64,000 bases of DNA from Pithys albifrons albifrons (lineage: Eukaryota; Chordata; Aves; Passeriformes; Thamnophilidae). The position numbers and the translations under genes are program-made. Positions within the stretch are counted from its first letter, which is position 1. Each line of letters begins with the position of its first letter. The notes beneath the pieces were generated by a model. It worked only from the letters and a program-made list of their open reading frames with translations. It made no database searches and was not told the origin of the DNA. This document shows, in pieces, positions 33,216 to 45,100 of the stretch. The stretch is taken from positions 2,213,437 through 2,277,436 of the forward strand of contig NC_092497.1 in the NCBI RefSeq assembly GCF_047495875.1. The letters are read 5' to 3'.

Positions 33216-36014
33216 TGAGTCATAACCCTTGTGCATGACTGAGGTTTTATGACTATCCCATCATTGTGATATCTGTTCAACCTTCAGTAACACATAACAT
33301 AGCATTTATCTGAGTAGAGTGCCTTGGATTACCTCTAGCCTTGGCATCCAGATTACTTCTGTGTGTGGTGATGAGAGGTTTGTCCATCCTGTCCTACGAC
33401 AAACATCTAAAGCAAAATAAAACACACAGTTGAGTACAGAGGGAGTTTTGACAGCTTGATGGCTAATCAAATCCTCTGCCAAGACAGGGGTTCTGTGTCA
33501 GACCTCTAACTCCTAGCTGAGCTGGAGGAGAATGTTGTAAAAAGACACTCTGAGCATCATGGAATAAAAACTTCCCAAACATTACCAGAAAGCTGCAGTT
33601 TCTTTCCCTAAGTGACTGTCCCTCAGGCTGTGGGCTCCTGATGAGCATTGGAATCATGGAATACCCTGAGTTGAAAGAGATCTATAAGGATCCCCTAGCT
33701 GAATTACTGGAATACTAGTATTTGTTTTTTCTAAAGAGGCTAGATCTGTTGTTGAGATGTATTCTGCCTCCAGGGTGGGCACTGCTGCCTGCCTGCCTCC
33801 CTGAGAGCAGATGGCACATGCCCTGCTTCCCAGGCTGGGAATTGGATGGATTTGCAAGCCTTTGCCTTGGAGATGAAGGATGAATAATGGTTCATCAGTC
33901 TTGCCTGCTTGTGCTCTAGAGCAGAGCTGGAGGGCTCTTGAGTGAACATACATTGGTGTCCCTTGGATGATCCCTTGCTTCAAAATGAGGGGCTGGGAGG
34001 GAAAGACAGTGAAAGTCAGAAACTGTAACTTCAAAGACAGGCTGGGATGGGAGCCTGTGTCAGCTTCTGAGAGGAAAAACAGGGATGGTTTTGATTAGTG
34101 AGAAGGTAAAACACATGAGTAGATGAATAACAATGTCCTTGTATAGATAGCTCTCTTCTAATCCAAGGAAGGGAGACTCTGGCATTCTCAGTGGAAACTA
34201 TTATGTCTTGGGAGAAAAATCTATTTATTTTAACCAACTGACAAGCAGGTCTATGAATTCTCCAGCCCTGGAGAGGCCCTGACAGACCAAACCCTTTGTG
34301 TGACGTCAGTGTTGCCCCTCCTGCAAAGGAGAGGACTCTGGACTCAAACCAAGGACAAAAGAGGGGACTGGTGGTGAGGGGAGAAGGACATCTTTGTGGC
34401 CTAACCTGCCTCTGCAGAAGATAATGTTGCTCTAAAAATTCCAAAATGAAGGCTGATTGTCCAGATCTTACAGACTGGCACATCTCAGCTGTGACAGAGT
34501 GTTCACTGTCCACCCAACACAGTCAGAGGTCCATTCAGAGCATAAAAATTGGATGGGCAATCCAGGGAATATATGTGTTTTTCAGAGTGACTAAATGCAA
34601 AAAGCAGCAGTGGGCTCACAGTGCAGAATGAGCAGGTCACAGGATGGCAGAGGAGACCCAGGCTTGATAAACCACAAGTTCTGAGGACAGAGGGCACAGT
34701 ATGGAATGATGGTAGCGACTTGGGTGGCTCTGCCGAAGTCTGACAGACAATGACAAACATCAACAGTGGCTGGAAATTAATATTCAGGGCTTGGATTTTG
34801 GATGTGGACACCTGAAATGGGACTCAGCTGCCTGACTTGGCAGCACTCTGGTTGCCCTGAGTGTGTCCCCTGTGTCTGTTGCTGTGTTGTGTTCTGGTCA
34901 AGCCTGAGCAATGTCTTGAAGCCCTCAAGGGTCCCTGCCTCTAATATTCATCTTCACATCCAAGATACAGCTGAGGCAAAATGCAAATAATGATGGGGGG
35001 AAAGAATCTTGCTGTTGTCTAGTTTTTCTTCTTTTGAAGTATAAGTTTGCTTGTATTGCAGGAACAAGAAAGTCACAAGTGTGTTCTCCCTTCTTGCCAA
35101 GCACTTTCTCCAATTTGCAGGTCAGCATCCATCCAGCAGCAGAATTTTCATCTCCTGCTAAGGCAGAGAGGAGGAAAAAAGTCCTATAGCTAAAAAAAGA
35201 GCCGCCTGTGGATCAATCACAAGCAGAGGACAGAACTGAAGGCTGCTGGGGCAGTAATTTTCACTGTGAGAAGTGACCAAGTAGGGAGTATTTTTCCCTT
35301 TCTTGATGTTGAGAGTTGTCAGACAGCTGGTGAGATGGTCTCTATGCTAGAAAATTCTGTGACAGGAGAGGCAATGCACCAGCTGCTGAAGTATGTCCGC
35401 CCTCAGTTTCTTCTGCTTTCCTGGCCATGGCCTTAAAAGCTTTCTTCTGTATGTGTGGAGATGGAAACACCCAGGCACTGGCTCCTCCAGGAGGATATGC
35501 TGCTGTCCTGGTGCAAATTTTGAGACAAAAGTTTGCCATATGTGTCAGGGCCCAAATATCAAACTTTTATCTGTTATCTCCCAAATCTGGTAACCTCATC
35601 CACACTGTTCACCTTCCCTGCCTCCCTTCCCTTTTTCGTTCGTATTTTTAACTCCATTGTCTCTAGACTTCAAAACTTACCCCTCCTTGGCTACAAGAAC
35701 AGCCAAGACTGCATTGTGTTGGTTAGAAAATTGTAGGTCACAACTATTTGAGCCAGCTGGGCGATGTGGAAGCTGGAGGATGGTCCAGGCAATGTTTGAC
35801 ATCACTGTGCTCCCATGGGCTCTGGGCTAACACTGGAGCTGGGCAGTAAGGTCTGCAGTCTGCCTGCAGCTGAGGAGGGATGATGACCACAGGTGAAAGG
35901 GTGAAGACCTCTCTTTACTTTGTCTGAGCAGGCTGTGGTTTACCCAGAGGCTTCAGGCTCACAGGAGGATGGGTGTGCTAGCTTAATGTGGGGTTAGATT
36001 TTGGTGTAGGGGGA

Positions 36015-36297
36015 CTTTCTACAAGAGAATGGAGTGACAGCACAATGGGCATTGGTTACAAACTGACAGAGGGCAACATTAGGTTAGATATTAGGAAAAG
36101 TTCTTTGTGAGGGTGGGGAGGCCCTGGCACAGGTTGCTCAGAGAAGCTGTGGCTGCTCCATCCCTGGAAGTGTTCAAGGCCAGGCTGGATTTTGTTTTGA
36201 GCAACCTGGGATAGTGGAAGGTATCTCTGCCCATGGCAGGGGGTTGGAAGGAGATGATTTTTGAGTTTCCTTCCAGCCTAAACCATCCTGTGATTCC
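36015..36297 (+). mobile_element. CR1 LINE 3' region (+)
   Basis: Sense CR1: GGTTACAAACTGACAGAGGG, TTAGGTTAGATATTAGGAAA, GCCCTGGCACAGGTTGCTCA, GGATAGTGGAAGGTATCTCT and the end CCAGCCTAAACCATCCTGTG. It faces the next fragment tail to tail. Confidence 0.9.
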
Positions 36298-36380
36298 CCA
36301 GCAGGTGTTGGCCACAAGAGGCATTACACCATAGACATACTCCTTGAGCCACCACTCCTGGGGGTTATGGTTTACTTTTT

Positions 36381-36536
36381 TCATGGAATCACAGTACACT
36401 TTGGGTTGGAACTGACTTTAGAGATCATCTTGTTCCAATCTCTCCGCTATGGGCAGGGACATCTTCCACTAGACCAAGTTGCTCCAAACCCTGTCCAGGC
36501 TGGCCTGGAGCACTTCCAGGGATGGGGCATCCTAAG
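36381..36536 (-). mobile_element. CR1 LINE 3' end (-)
   Basis: TGGAATCACAGTACACTTTG, GGTTGGAACTGACTTTAGAG, CGCTATGGGCAGGGACATCT and CCAGGGATGGGGCATCC run in reverse-complement order. It lies 83 bp from the preceding + strand copy. Confidence 0.88.
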
Positions 36537-37537
36537 ATATACCCTGATTCCCCTCCTTCTGATGACTCTAGAACTTATTCCAGGTTTATTCCAGCAAGCT
36601 CAGTCTTGTTCTTAGCTGCTAGCACAGCATCTCCAAGCTTTTGCTGTGATTATATTGGTCTTCAGCTGGAATTCCCATGTACTGCCTCACTGGAACTGCT
36701 TTAACAACATCTCTGGATTGTCTTAGATCAGACTTCAAGGAATCCACTAGAGAGGGGCTGGATACAGCCTCTGCCACAGCCCACCTGTGTCTGTCTGCTT
36801 CAATACTTGGTGCACACCTGGAATTCTCTGAAGCAGCCAAGGTGGTAAATTCATGGACAGAGGTCTAGTAAGGAAGCAGTTGGGGTTACATTAGAACCAG
36901 GGTGTACAGTGGGGTTTCTTCCAACACTGAAAACTAAAAACAGAGACCAAGTTTGGTTCTGATCAGACAAAACCCCAGATATTTAAAACTCAGTAGTTAA
37001 AAACATTGCAGTGCAAATTAATGCTCCAATGAAATATCATGAGATATAAATGAAAAAGGAGTAATTACTTAGCTAAGCTATAATTTCATTCACTGTTATT
37101 AGGTGGATTTAGATTACTTGCTTACTTGAGATTAGAGATTTGAAATACATGGCTGAAATCCTCTTTCTAATCCAGAATTTCTAAATCCTTGGATATTTCT
37201 CCATCACGCTTTGATTTGCATCCATGTTGCTGTTCAGGATATAATTTCAGTTCTCTGCCAAGTATTTCTTTCTTTCTTCTCCCCTAAACATAATATCCTG
37301 TTTTTCTGATAGCAGGCACAGTAGGCAAACCAATCCACCATCTCTTCCCAAGTTCCACAGGGCTATCAACTCTTCAGACCCCAGCAGGGTGCTGTAATTC
37401 GAAACTCCAAAGCAAATTATAATTAATTTTATTGAGAAAAAAATTGTCAACAACACAAAACCAATTGAAAATGTAGGGGTTTTTTCTTTTATTTTTGGTT
37501 TCATTTTGTTGAGTTTTTCTAGTTCTGAAAAGTGTAA

Positions 37538-37970
37538 AATCATAGAGTGGTTTGGGTTTGAAAGCACCTTAAAGGCATCTCACTCCAATCCCCTCCCACG
37601 GGCAGGGACACTTTCCACTAGCCCAGGTTGCTCCAAGCCCCATCCAACCTGGCCTTGGACACTTCTGGGGATCCAGGGACAGCCTCAGCTTCTCTGCCCA
37701 ACCTCTGCCAGGGCCTCATCACCCTCCCAGCCAGCAATTCCTTTCTAATATCCCATGTAACTCTGCCCTCTGGCACTGGCAAGCCATTCCCCCCTGTCCT
37801 GTCCCTCTATGCCTTGTCCCCAGTCCCTCTCCAGCTCTCCTGGAGCCCCTTTTAGGCACTGGCAGGGGCTCTCAGGTGTCCCTGGAGCCTTCTCTTCTCC
37901 AGGTGAACACTCCCAGCTCTCCCAGCCCTTTTCCAGAGCAGAGGGGCTCCAGCCCTCAGAGCATCTCTGC
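37538..37970 (-). mobile_element. CR1 LINE 3' region (-)
   Basis: Contains AATCATAGAGTGGTTTGGG, CGGGCAGGGACACTTTCCAC, CAACCTGGCCTTGGACACTT, TCTGCCCAACCTCTGCCAGG, GCCTTCTCTTCTCCAGGTGA and CTCAGAGCATCTCTGCGG. It belongs to the same subfamily as the copy at 32425-32822, in opposite orientation. Confidence 0.92.
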
Positions 37971-38989
37971 GGTCGTCACAGCTTCACATCCTTCTGATGT
38001 TGCCATACAGAGACTTGATAAACCTCCTTGCTTGGATTTCTGCTATTAGGGATGAACTCAAACCTCTGTGACCTATTGCTGTGTCCTTTGTCCTGCCTGG
38101 CCAAGAACTGTTGCTGGAGGTGTGGATATGTGGAAGGAAGGAGAAAGCAGACAGTCCTGGTGCTCCCAGAGAGAGGAACTGAGCCTCAGCTGGATAACCA
38201 GGCTCACCCTGATGGCATCAACAGGGTTATGCAACTCCACAGTAGGGAAGGGTTTGGTCCTTCAATTCTTTTGGAAGAGTTTCTAGACACTACTGGTTCT
38301 CATTAACCCGTTTCCCTTGATGTTGTAAGTACTTGGGGAATTCCACGAGGTGCTGCCTGTCTTTCTGGGTGCTTGTGTGAAGTGGATGCTCAGTAAGGTG
38401 GAGTAGATGGTGATTACAGCTTGCATAGTCAAGGGTGAAAGGCATCATATCCTGTGATTCTGCTCACAGCTGTTCAACCCATTGACTACTTCGGGATGTC
38501 ACTTCATGTTTGCTGCCACATCCTGGCAACTGAGTCTCATATCAAGACAGGCAGAAAGGAGCTGTGCTCAGAGATCAGCTGTGAGGGCAGCTATTGAACT
38601 GTGGCACTCACCAGTATGTCACTGTAAAAGGTATCCTTATTTTCCTACATAAAGTAATATAAACCCAAGGATAGTATGGGGAATAAAAAAAAAAAAAAAG
38701 AAACACATTTTGTCTGAAAAAATAAAAACCACACCAAACCAGAAAACCAATCTGGTGAAGATCTACCTCCAGCCCTTTTGTTTTTTAATCAGTCTAAATA
38801 AATGGTCAGGGTGTGAAGGGAATGTTTGGGTGCTGCCCAGAGTCATAACCACACCAGGTGATGTTGCAGTCACGTCTGGTTTCTAGCTGCTACCTGCTCT
38901 CACTCCACTGATTTCTAACTCACTTGGCATTTTCCATGCGTGTGAGATGTTTGATTAGAACCTTTGTGTTGCGTGTGTGGAAATAAAAG

Positions 38990-39150
38990 GCCAGCTAGGA
39001 ACAGACAACTGATTAGGCATTAGGTGAGGTTTAATCCTTCCTAATCACATTTCTAAACCTGGTAGTTGGAGGTGGGATTAGAGTTATTAACATACGGACA
39101 ATAAAGCATATAATTTATTTAACAATTACTGGCTCTTTGTGAAGGGGGGT
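38990..39150. other. GATTA-rich AT block, possible regulatory element
   Basis: GATTAGGCATTAGG, TTTAATCCTTCCTAATCAC and GGGATTAGAG give several GATTA/TAATC words, the core recognised by OTX/PITX/CRX homeodomains, within 65 bp. They are followed by ACAATAAAGCATATAATTTA. Regulatory function is inference. Confidence 0.22.
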
Positions 39151-39794
39151 CTGTGCAAGCTGCAACCACACACCAGCTCCATCATCTTGCTGATGATGGA
39201 GTTGCTGTCAGTGAGAAAGCAGACAGATGTGAATGGTTGTCCACTGACACAAAAGGCAGAAAAATAGAGGTTACTTTGGACATAATCAGAAGTAAATCAG
39301 AAATCCCCTTGCAGGGCACCTAGGTAGTCCTGTAGGAGAATACCTGACACCCAGATATTAAGCTGTGTAAATTGAAAGAAATAAAATATCAAAAGGTGTA
39401 AAAAATTTTACTGAGGTTTCCTAGTCTTTTCTTGAGCAGACTGTAATGCAAATGTACAATAATCTAAAGAGCTGTTAAAAACTTGTAAGATGAAGAACAG
39501 TAGGCAAAGGCAACAGCTGGCAAGCAGTGATGTTGTGCAGGAGCAGCAAGGAAGGGAATTCCAGAGCTCCTGGATCAGTCCCTGTTCTGAGCTTGTCCTA
39601 CAATTTTCCCAGCTATGCTGTGCTCTGTGGTGTTACACCAGAGATTCACATGCCAGATAGACATCCTCATAGTCAGCAGATCTGTATTTTAATTCTTGAG
39701 TTCATTGTGCCAATGTACCTGTCTGCCTTTGGAGAATTGAGGTTTGATCTTGTGATTGTATTGGGGATGTTGGAACAGTTTTTTTCCCAGTACA

Positions 39795-39860
39795 TTAAAA
39801 AAATAAAATCAAAAATCACAAACAAAACAGCAAAACAAAACAAACAAACAAACCCAAACA
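39795..39860. repeat. A-rich simple repeat
   Basis: AAAATAAAATC followed by AACAAAACAGCAAAAC and (CAAA)n. Low complexity. Confidence 0.8.
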
Positions 39861-41769
39861 CTAAACCTTCAGAAAAACCCCAAACCACAACTCTGTGTCT
39901 CAGCCTGTTGCCTGGTATGTATTATCCCACCAAAAGATCCATGTTGCTCCAAGAAGAATGTCAGGTCTGCTCTGCAGCAGCACAGGATGCCAAAGCTTGG
40001 AAACAGCTCAGTCTGATCCCAGAACCATGTAGGTGCAAATGGGAACACCCACCACATAGAGCTCCCTTGTCCATGCTCTCTGGCTGCTGCACTCCTGGGT
40101 AAAGCCTGGGCTCTGGGCCAGTTGCACTTTTCCCTTCAAGTCTTGGGCATGGTTTGAAATTTAGGTCAGGCCAGGGACAATTTGCAGCAGTTTTTTTCAC
40201 ATTCCTCTGCCCTGTTTTGAAAGCAGAAAGTCTGGTACTCTCTGGGTGTTGCTCATTCCACACCAGCAGGAGCCTCTGGCTGCAGCCACTTGGCAAGGTA
40301 CACACACCAGGCACTGCTGACCTGCTCATGGTCCTGCAGGAGGGGGAAAACCATTCTGCTGAGGTCACATCCCTGGTGTAGACCCCACAGGATTAGCCCC
40401 CTTGTGCTCTGTTGTGTGTCTGGAGCCAGGCTTGCAGATTTGAAGCATCCTGAGGTATCTAAAATTAAGGGCCTCCCTCTATAATCAGTGTAGACTAATA
40501 GGAACTCCTGGGGGATTATTCATCCACCCCTAAAACAGTCTCTAAAATATGCCAGATGCACTAGACAGTTTATGTGAGTAACTTGAATTTTGATGTCTAA
40601 TATTTGGAGAAGTGCATCCAGCTTTCTGTCTGCAGGGATTTGGTACTGGAGGTAACCTTGAGGCACCCTCAAAAGCCAGCACAGGTCTAGCCTGTATATC
40701 CCAAAAGAGCTTTTTTTGTTACTTGAGTTTTGTTTTTTTATATATATAATGAACCAAAACCATGTTACAAATATTCTTTCATGGTGGAGCTGTTTCCCTG
40801 ATCTCCCTCCTCGAGGCTTTGCTCTTGCCACAGACAGCAATGCAGCTCCTGGCTCAGAGAACAGAGATCTTCCAGGTGAAGCATTTTATGAGTGACCTCA
40901 CAGCCTTGGCAACATATCCAGGTGAGACTGCAGCTGGGTCATGATTTGAGCCATGTCAGATGCCATTAAATCATTATGCTCAAAAAAGGGCAAGAAGACA
41001 AGACAGGGGAATGGCAGGACTCATTCATGGGGGTAGTCTTATCTGTCTGGAACTGTAAATGGTGCTGGGTGATTCTCACCCTTTTGCTGAGAAGCAAGCT
41101 AAATAGATAAACTGTTTAAAAATAGATGGGTTTTTTCCAAGCAACTAGCCTTAATTTGAAAATGTATACCAAATGTAAATTGTCACAGATTTTCTTCTGG
41201 TTTTATCTAGCAGCAGGAGATCATTATTTACTGACATTAGCTGTTAAATAAGTGCAAACTACCTGTAAGTGCAGCACTGCATGTTTCTGGGGAATTTATG
41301 TAAGCCTAAACTGATAATAGGGATGGACTTTGGAAAAAAAAACCAAACCAAAAACATCTCAGAGAGACACAGTTGATTCATCAAATCGCGTCTTCATCTG
41401 AAATGTACCTGTCACTGACACAAATAGCCTTTGAGATCATGACTGAGAGAGGATTCACATGGAAAATATTCTCCCCTATCATTTTGTTAACTCTGTGCAT
41501 TTGACAGCACATCACTGGGTCTAGACAGTTCTGCGGGTAGGCTGATAATCACCTGTCTGGCACTGGCAGGTGTAGGTGAGAGCTTTGGATGCTGCTCCTC
41601 TGGATCAACTACAGGAGAAGTAGCAGAAACAACAGCTGAAGGATGAGAAGGTAGCAGTCAGGAATGGATAATCAAAAGGAAGCCCAAGCACACCGGCTTG
41701 TCACTTCCCTGAATGTTCCCAGGAGAGGGCAGCTCACACATGGACCATTGTAGCTGCCAGTGCCCACCA

Positions 41770-42198
41770 GCAGAGCCATTAGAAGCTGTGCTGGGCTGAG
41801 GGAGCTGGGGGTGTTTAGCCTGGAGAAGAGGAGGCTCAAAGGTGACCTCAGCACTGTCTGGAACTCCCTGAAGGGAAGTTCTGGCCAGGTGGGGGTTGGT
41901 CTCTTCTCCCAGGCACTCAGCAATAGGACAAGGGGGCACGATGGGCTCAAGTTCTGCCAGGGGAAATTGAAGTTGGAGATGAGAAGGAAATTCTTTGCAG
42001 AGAGAGTGCTCAGGGATTGGAATGGGCTGCCCAGAGAGGGGGTGGATTCCCCATCCCTGGAGGTTTTTCAACTGAGCTTGGCCGTGGCACTGAGTGCCAT
42101 GATCTGGTAAAGGGACTGGAGTTGGACCAAGGGTTGGACTTGATGATCTCAGAGGTCTTTTCCAAGCCAATCCATTCTATGATTCTATGATTCTCTCA
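41770..42198 (+). mobile_element. CR1 LINE 3' region (+), young-looking subfamily
   Basis: Sense copy of the subfamily most frequent at the right of the window: GGAGCTGGGGGTGTTTAGCC, TGACCTCAGCACTGTCTGGA, TCTTCTCCCAGGCACTCAGC, GAGAGGGGGTGGATTCCCCA and ACTTGATGATCTCAGAGGTC. It ends in the intact terminal repeats ATTCTATGATTCTATGATTC. Confidence 0.95.
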
Positions 42199-42199
42199 T

Positions 42200-45100
42200 G
42201 CAGAATGACTCCTGGGCTCAAAACCCACTCCAGGCATGTCTCCCCTGTGTTTCTTAAGAGTGGACAGAGTTCAGACTGACATTCCCCGACTCTCCTACTC
42301 CCCAAACAGCGTAGTCACCTGTAACACTGTTTGGTCCATTGCAAAATCCACCCAGGACCTTGGTGAGCAGCCAGCCCCAACCTCCACATACTGCACCCAC
42401 AAACCGAGAGCTACTAGGCTCAGCCAAGAGGTTTTCAACTCTGACTAAATCACAGGAACGGGCTTTCAGATGATTTTTTAATTTTCTTTACCTTCAACAG
42501 GGCTTTTTTACTCAATTGCAAGCCAGTGGTCAGCTGAGTTTCATCCATAAAATTGAACAACAATGATTGCACACAATTCGAGATCCTCCAAAGCTTTGTG
42601 TTGTCATAAAGTCACCCACACAGACTGTTTGGGCCAAAATTCTTAATCTCTGCCCTTGAAAAGCACAAACGTGCCCTTTGTTATTTAAGGAGAACCCTAT
42701 ATCTACATTCAACATAGTTAAGGTTGAAACTACACACAGAGGTCAAGGTGGGTCTTTGAGTCCAAAATAACTGCAAAAATTTGCCTCAAGTCTTACTTGA
42801 ATCCTTAATTTAGCTTTTTAAGTTTGTGAAAGACACTTGCATTAATTCTGAAAAGGAAGATGTCCTTGGAGTATTTCTTGCCTTGACATTGCTTGAGGTA
42901 CAAACTGGGTTTTTTTGTTGGTGGGTTGGTTAGTTGGATTTTTTTTATTTTAATCTTCAAACCAGTGGATGGGGAGCAAGATGTTTCTTCTAAAGGCTAT
43001 TACTGTTTATCTTCAGTTGCTGTAGAATACAAATTGCTGCAGATTGCTCTTTGTGCAGGCTTGGAAAGCGATTTATCTTGGAATGAACTCCATTACTGGA
43101 TATTAACCTCTTTCATTTGTTTCTTACTCTTTGCAGATCATTACTTCTGTTTCAGATGCTGCTCCAACTTATTGTCCACGGTGTGCATCTTCTGTGTTTT
43201 CTAAGGTTTTCACCTTTTGTAACTTGTTCATGCCCTATTCCTTGCTGTGACACATATCAACAGGCTGATTAATTCTGATTCTGACTTTTGCTGCCTGTGT
43301 GCTGTGATTTTCTTATCCCTGGTGCTTAAAACTATATGATCTGTAATCTATTTGCCTGCAGCCATGTCAAACTTACATAAAGAACCTAACTCAGCCAGAC
43401 TGCAGTTTCAGGTTTGCCTTGGTCACATCTACCAGAAGACATAACTCTCCATTTCCAATTCCAGTAGAAATGCTACTACAAAGCATTTGAGGTCTCATTT
43501 TTGTCTGACTTTTCCTCACCTGTAAGTGGGAAGGTCTGAAAATTCAGAAGGTGTCCCTGCTAGTGGCTGGAAGCTGAATTTTTTCCCCATTGCTATGATT
43601 GATAAATATTGACAAATTAATTTACAGACTGATCTGCACAGTGCAGTAAATGTAGTCACTCAGACTGGTGGTTTTAAGACAGCTGTCTGAAGGAATCAGG
43701 GCTGCACATCTCAACTTGAAGAGCAGGGTCTGCATTTTGGAAAACAGTGGCTTTAAAGAGGATTTACAGGTCACTGTATCTATTCCCAGTTTTACACAGT
43801 AGCCCACAGAGGAAATGAGGTATTTGAATGCAGAAAAAGAAGACAACTGAATAAAAGGCAGAGAAGTGTAACACTGTAAGCTAATTAAAGGACTGTTTGT
43901 GGTTTCAGTGTCCATACTTTAAAATGGAAGTTGTAAAGAGGATTTCGGATAAACATGGAAATTTGAAAACCTTCCTTGCAGGGAAACACCAAAGAAACTC
44001 AGTTTAGATTGTGTATTTAAGGAAAAAAAACCACACTGAGGTTGACTCACTCCCAGTGGCCAAATACTTACACATGATAAAGATTTCTATGTGAAGACAT
44101 CAGTGTAACAAAACAAAACCAATGAAAAAGGGATAATGAGATCTAATGGCATGCAGAGAAAAGAGAAGGCCCTCATTTTCACCACACCAACATACCAGGC
44201 AGAGGGCAGCTCCTTCTCACCCCAGGTTTGCTGCCTTTTCTGTAACAGCTCAGAGAGGGATCCTTTGGGGGAAATTATTTGGTCTTTGAAGTGAGCAACA
44301 TGGTCATAATGGTCGATCTTGGTCATAAATTTGAAGGCTGGTAAAATGTTGGTTTTCACCCTCTCAGAGCTTTGCAGCCAGAACATGGCACCAGCAACTC
44401 CTGATTGGTGAGATCTCACCTGTGCTGCCAGAAAGGCTCTTCCTCAGTGAAAAACAGGGCAAAATCTGCTTTTGCAGAGTAGGTTTTGCTGTGCTGAGAG
44501 AGGATGGTGCCCACCAACAGGGGATGACAAAACCAGCTGAGTCTTACAGCAAACAGCAGAGGCAGGGACAACAACTAGAGTTCTTCCCAATGTCCTCTGC
44601 AAATCCAACAGCTGTCATGGCACCATGACACGGCTGTCCAGGGCACAGAGTTCCTTCCTCTGCCCCTGTTCCAAGAAATCAGCCCCTGGTAGTGTGGAGT
44701 GCCAGGGATGGAAGCTCTGACACAGGTTTCCCTGTGGATTACACAGAAAAAAACATCAGTTGGCTCTGAGAGCTGTTAGAAGGATAGACCATTTTTTTTT
44801 CTCTTGGCATCAGTTATTCATCATGATAAATACCAAGAGCTAAAGTAAACAACATGACAGTTTTGTAGTGATAAAATCCCAGATTATTTTAAGGCCTGAT
44901 TTTTTATTATGGCAACATTTTTATTTGGTGGTATCTTCACCTGCATAGCAGCAATGTATGTTTCATATCTCTAAATAAAACTAAGCAGGAAAGGATTTGT
45001 CAAGTTCTTTAAATTCTTGCTTGATTTATTTGGTCCATCAGAATAAATCTTTTAATATGACATCTTTTAATCATAACTTTTAAATTGATAGTGCCTTAAA

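Noticed and set aside
39795..39860. A-rich tract as a processed-pseudogene tail
   Set aside because: No upstream sequence resembles an mRNA and no flanking target-site duplication is visible.
42893..43204. 103-codon frame with hydrophobic N-terminus
   Set aside because: Aromatic- and Leu-rich translation of a T-rich stretch; no conserved motif or promoter nearby.
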